The notes under the pieces: model-generated
Told to the model about the DNA's origin: nothing
Databases searched by the model: none
Seen by the model: only the letters and a program-made list of their open reading frames with translations
Made by a program: the position numbers and the translations under genes
In this document: positions 5,264 to 7,628 of the stretch, one piece after another
Position numbering within the stretch: the first letter of the stretch is position 1
How the letters are laid out: the number at the start of each line of letters is the position of its first letter
DNA from: an uncultured Gemmatimonadota bacterium
Lineage (GTDB): Bacteria; Gemmatimonadota; Gemmatimonadetes; Gemmatimonadales; Gemmatimonadaceae
Direction: 5' to 3'
Assembly: GCA_903906325.1 (NCBI GenBank)
Contig: CAIVJV010000184.1
Span: 1 to 7,628 of the forward strand
DNA: 7,628 nt

Positions 5264-5584
5264 TCACTTCCCTCCCTTCGCGGCCGGGGCCGCGGCCGCC
5301 GGCGCCGCCTTCTTGTCCGTCTTGTTATTGCCGCTGTGGCCACGGAAGAGGCGCGTCGGGGCGAACTCGCCGAGCTTGTGCCCGACCATGTTCTCCGTGA
5401 CGTACACCGGGATGAACTTGTTCCCGTTGTGCACCGCGAAGGTGTGCCCCACGAACTCCGGGATCACCGTGCTCGCGCGCGACCAGGTCTTGACGACCTT
5501 CTTCTCGTTCTTGGCGTTCATCTGGAGCACCCGCTTGAGGAGCGCTTCCTGGATGAACGGGCCCTTCTTGATGGAACGTGACAT
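5264..5584 (-). CDS. rpsS: 30S ribosomal protein S19 with Ala/Lys-rich tail
   Basis: S19 is in the 30S head, pairs with S13 and contacts the 50S through an intersubunit bridge. The protein starts MSRSIKKGPFIQEALLKRV and includes WSRASTVIPEFVGHTFAVHN (34-53), KFIPVYVTENMVGHKLGEFA (56-75) and PTRLFRGHS (76-84), the strongest S19 signature. The core ends near residue 88; the family is usually about 92 residues, while this one has 106. The additional tail (DKKAAPAAAAPAAKGGK, about 90-106) is low-complexity and probably flexible. GAGGA with an 8-nt spacer in the 15-nt gap after rplB supports the start. Confidence 0.97.
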   Translation of the reverse strand: MSRSIKKGPFIQEALLKRVLQMNAKNEKKVVKTWSRASTVIPEFVGHTFAVHNGNKFIPVYVTENMVGHKLGEFAPTRLFRGHSGNNKTDKKAAPAAAAPAAKGGK

Positions 5585-5599
5585 GTCTGGATTCCTCGA

Positions 5600-6433
5600 T
5601 CAGCTCTGGGTGGCCTTGCCGCGCTTCCGGCCACGGACGATCAGACGCTGCGACGCCTTCTTGGTGTTGCGCGTCTTGACGCCCTCCTTCTTGCCCCACG
5701 GGCTCACCACGTTGCGGCCGCCGCGCGTGCGGCCACCGTGCGGGTGATCCACCGGGTTCATCACCTCACCGCGGACCTTCGGGCGACGCCCCATCCAGCG
5801 CGTCTTGCCCGCCTTGCCCCACGAGATCAGCTCGTGCTCGGCGTTGCCGACCTCGCCGATCGTGGCGAGGCAGTCGCCGTGCACCATGCGCATCTCGGTC
5901 GAGGCCATCCGGAGGGTCACATACTCCCCCTCCTTCGCGACGACCTGGACGCTCGTGCCGGCCGACCGGGCCATCTGCCCGCCCTTCCCCGGCTTGAGCT
6001 CGACGTTGTGCACCGCGGTACCGAGCGGCACCTCCCGGAGCGGGAGCGCGTTGCCCGTGCGGATGTCGGCACCCTTCCCGCTCACCACGGTGTCGCCGAC
6101 GGCGAGCCCCTTGGGATGCAGGATGTAGCGCTTCTCCCCGTCGCCGTACACCACGAGCGCGATGCGCGCGGACCGGTTCGGGTCATACTCGATGTGCTCG
6201 ACCGTCGCGACCTGGCCGAACTTGTTCCGCTTGAAGTCGATGAGGCGGTACTTGCGCTTGTGGCCACCGCCCAGGCGCCGCATCGAGATGTGACCGTGAT
6301 TGTCGCGCCCACCGCTCTTCTTGAGCGGCTCGGTCAGCGACTTCTCCGGCGTGGAGCGGGTGATGACGTCGTTGTCCGACACGGAACGGAACCGCGTCGC
6401 GGCGCTCACCGGCTTGAATTGACGGATACCCAT
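5600..6433 (-). CDS. rplB: 50S ribosomal protein L2
   Basis: L2 is one of the largest and most conserved 50S proteins, needed for subunit association and for an active peptidyl-transferase centre. The 277-residue product has normal length. The N-terminus MGIRQFKPVSAATRFRSVSD leads to GGRDNHGHISMRRLGGGHKR (41-60) and YRLIDFKRNKFG (62-73), then the OB and SH3-like domains with PLGTAVHNVELKPGKGGQMA (136-155) and RSAGTSVQVVAKEG (156-169). NPVDHPHGGRTRGGR (226-240) contains His230, equivalent to the E. coli His229 implicated in peptide-bond formation. The basic C-terminal extension ends RGRKRGKATQS. GAGGG, 9 nt before the ATG, is inside the end of rplW, with only 5 nt between the genes. Confidence 0.99.
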   Translation of the reverse strand: MGIRQFKPVSAATRFRSVSDNDVITRSTPEKSLTEPLKKSGGRDNHGHISMRRLGGGHKRKYRLIDFKRNKFGQVATVEHIEYDPNRSARIALVVYGDGEKRYILHPKGLAVGDTVVSGKGADIRTGNALPLREVPLGTAVHNVELKPGKGGQMARSAGTSVQVVAKEGEYVTLRMASTEMRMVHGDCLATIGEVGNAEHELISWGKAGKTRWMGRRPKVRGEVMNPVDHPHGGRTRGGRNVVSPWGKKEGVKTRNTKKASQRLIVRGRKRGKATQS

Positions 6434-6438
6434 GGTGA

Positions 6439-6726
6439 TCAGCCCTCGAAGATCTCGATCGTGTCGCCCGCCTTGAGCGTCACGATGGCCTTCTTCCAGC
6501 GTGGACGCAGCCCCGCGCTCCCCCCGACCCGCCGGGGCTTGCCGCGCTGCTGCGAGGTCCAGACGCCCGTGACCGTCACCCCGAACAGCGACTCGATCGC
6601 CGCCTTGATGGTGGTCTTGGTGGCATCCGGGTGGACTTCGAACGTGTACTCACCACGGTCCTGATACGCGGCCGAGGTCTTCTCGGTCACGAGCGGACGG
6701 ACGATGGTGCGGATCATGGTCGGCAT
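6439..6726 (-). CDS. rplW: 50S ribosomal protein L23
   Basis: L23 surrounds the peptide exit of the 50S subunit and is the docking site for trigger factor and SRP. The 95-residue product has normal length: IRTIVRPLVTEKTSAAY (5-21), YTFEVHPDATKTTIKAAIES (27-46) and LFGVTVTGVWTSQQRGKPRR (47-66), followed by GLRPRWKKAIVTLKAGDTIE (72-91). Two start codons are possible; MPTMIRTIV at 6726 is favoured because GGGAG lies 6 nt upstream, while the second ATG (6717) would have a 15-nt spacer. The start is 3 nt after the L4 stop, so its Shine-Dalgarno is in the last codons of rplD. Confidence 0.97.
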   Translation of the reverse strand: MPTMIRTIVRPLVTEKTSAAYQDRGEYTFEVHPDATKTTIKAAIESLFGVTVTGVWTSQQRGKPRRVGGSAGLRPRWKKAIVTLKAGDTIEIFEG

Positions 6727-6729
6727 CGG

Positions 6730-7569
6730 TTACTCCCCCTTCTTCTTGGCGGCCTTCTTGGCCGGCGCCTTCTTCGCCGCCGGCTTGGCCACCGGCTTCG
6801 CGGCCGCCTTCGCCGCGGCCTGCTTCGCCGGCGCCTTCTTGGCCGGCGCCGCCTTCGCACCCTTCGCCTCGGCCTTCGGCGCCTTCGCCTTGGCCGGAGC
6901 CTTCTTGACCTTCACCGGCGCCGCCGACTCCGTCACCGGCGCGAGCGACTGCCCGATCGCCCCCGCCTCGACGAGCACCACATCCGACCAGACCACGTCA
7001 TACGTGGTCACGTCGCTGTAGGCCGAGATGCGGACGTTCGGGATGTTGCGGCCGCTGAGGTACACCATCGGCTGATGGCCGTCGGTGAGGATCAGGACCT
7101 TGCGCCCGAGGAGCTCGAGGCGCGCGAGGAGCTGCGCGACCTGCGTCGTCTTGGGCTTCTCGAAGGCGAAGCGGTCGATGACGAGGAGCGCCCCCTCACG
7201 GGCCCGCGCGTTGAGCGCGCTCTTGCGCGCCAGCGTCTTCACGCCCTTCGGCAGCGTCTGCTCGTAGCTGCGCGGCTGCGGCCCGAAGACCGTGCCACCG
7301 CCCACGAAGTGCGGGGCGCGGGTCGAGCCCTGACGGGCGCGGCCGGTCCCCTTCTGCTTCCAGGGCTTCTGATTGCCACCCACCACCCAGCGGCGGGTCT
7401 TGGTCGCATGCGTGCCCTGGCGCTGATTGGCGAGGTACGCCTTCACCGCCTGGTGCATGACCGGCAGGTTGACGGTGCCGTCGAACGTCGCCCCCGGCAG
7501 CGCCACGCGATCGCGCGGGGTGCCGAGCGCCGTGTAGGCCGCCGCCTCGAAGTTGGTCGTCTCGGACAT
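6730..7569 (-). CDS. rplD: 50S ribosomal protein L4 with long Lys/Ala/Pro-rich C-terminal tail
   Basis: L4 binds 23S rRNA early in assembly and reaches into the exit tunnel; in E. coli it also represses the S10 operon. The product has 279 residues against about 200-210 in most bacteria. The core is normal: the tunnel-loop segment QKPWKQKGTGRARQGSTRAP (67-86), then FVGGGTVFGPQPRSY (88-102), KSALNARAREGALLVID (116-132) and LTDGHQPMVYLSGRNIPNVR (161-180) to VVLVEAGAIGQ (197-207). Residues about 217-279 form a highly basic tail of Ala, Lys and Pro with PAKKA-like repeats, resembling histone-H1-type tails. The start is 3 nt after the L3 stop, with only a modest AGGG 7 nt upstream, suggesting coupling to rplC. 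Confidence 0.97.
   Translation of the reverse strand: MSETTNFEAAAYTALGTPRDRVALPGATFDGTVNLPVMHQAVKAYLANQRQGTHATKTRRWVVGGNQKPWKQKGTGRARQGSTRAPHFVGGGTVFGPQPRSYEQTLPKGVKTLARKSALNARAREGALLVIDRFAFEKPKTTQVAQLLARLELLGRKVLILTDGHQPMVYLSGRNIPNVRISAYSDVTTYDVVWSDVVLVEAGAIGQSLAPVTESAAPVKVKKAPAKAKAPKAEAKGAKAAPAKKAPAKQAAAKAAAKPVAKPAAKKAPAKKAAKKKGE
6733..6921 (-). repeat. Low-complexity Lys/Ala/Pro repeat region within rplD
   Basis: About 63 codons of the L4 3' end encode imperfect short repeats such as KAPAK, PAKKA and AKPAAKKA. At DNA level this appears as recurring CGCC, TTCTTGGCC and GGCGCC blocks on the plus strand. The frame is intact to the TAA stop. Such tracts can change length by slippage and differ even between close relatives. 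Confidence 0.75.
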
Positions 7570-7572
7570 CGG

Positions 7573-7628
7573 TTAACCCTGCTTGCGGACGAGGACGATC
7601 CCGTTGGTCGGGCCGGCGACGCTACCGC
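7573..7628 (-). CDS. rplC: 50S ribosomal protein L3, C-terminal end (cut by window edge)
   Basis: The last 17 codons before a TAA at 7575-7573 read GSVAGPTNGIVLVRKQG, which matches the conserved C-terminal end of L3 (a Gly-Pro-x-Gly-Gly turn, then a hydrophobic strand and a basic finish). Its place directly before rplD agrees with the universal S10-operon order. L3 is an early-assembling 50S protein reaching close to the peptidyl-transferase centre. Most of the gene lies outside the window, so nothing can be said of its length or start. Its stop is 3 nt from the L4 ATG. Confidence 0.88.
   Translation of the reverse strand, partial: GSVAGPTNGIVLVRKQG

Noticed and set aside
5263..5343. Upstream-extended L22 with an Arg/Pro-rich leader
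   Set aside because: It overlaps the 3' end of rpsS out of frame; GGGAGGG 7 nt before the ATG at 5262 and normal L22 length favour the shorter form.
1..7628. Mobile element, CRISPR array, tRNA, or a novel accessory system
   Set aside because: The whole window is filled by canonical S10-spc genes in standard order; no transposase, direct-repeat array, RNA gene or foreign gene was seen, apart from the unexplained first ~60 bases.

Overview
The window is a continuous stretch of the bacterial S10-spc ribosomal-protein gene cluster, all on the minus strand, so transcription runs from high to low coordinates. In transcript order it holds the end of rplC (L3), then rplD (L4), rplW (L23), rplB (L2), rpsS (S19), rplV (L22), rpsC (S3), rplP (L16), rpmC (L29), rpsQ (S17), rplN (L14), rplX (L24), rplE (L5), rpsN (S14), rpsH (S8), rplF (L6), rplR (L18) and the start of rpsE (S5). 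This is the classical bacterial order with no gene missing, inserted or inverted. Both end genes are cut by the window edges.

The DNA is GC-rich with strong G/C preference at third codon positions. Genes are packed tightly: most junctions are 0-20 nt, L6/L18 and L22/S3 share one base in TAATG, and L16/L29 overlap by 11 nt. Nearly every gene has a clear Shine-Dalgarno sequence. No promoter or terminator is visible, which fits an internal piece of one long operon. The proteins are bacterial (S14 of the zinc-free long type, L2 with the bacterial DHPHGG loop), so an archaeal source is excluded. The high GC, the basic or Ala/Lys-rich extensions on L4, L5, L24, S17 and S19, and the L2 N-terminal style would fit Gemmatimonadota or a related GC-rich phylum. 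That assignment is inference and not secure.

Region by region: 5264-7628 encodes L3 (end), L4, L23, L2 and S19; 2934-5262 encodes L22, S3, L16, L29, S17 and L14; 1-2932 encodes L24, L5, S14, S8, L6, L18 and S5 (start). The only sizeable non-coding gap is the 109 nt between S14 and S8, which contains two potential RNA hairpins. The products are all structural parts of the 30S or 50S subunit and are presumably made together from one transcript with translational coupling.

I found no previously undescribed system. The points worth a second look are the S14-S8 gap, the terminal extensions of several proteins, stop codons embedded in the next gene's Shine-Dalgarno sequence, and the first ~60 bases, where codon use in the S5 frame changes abruptly.
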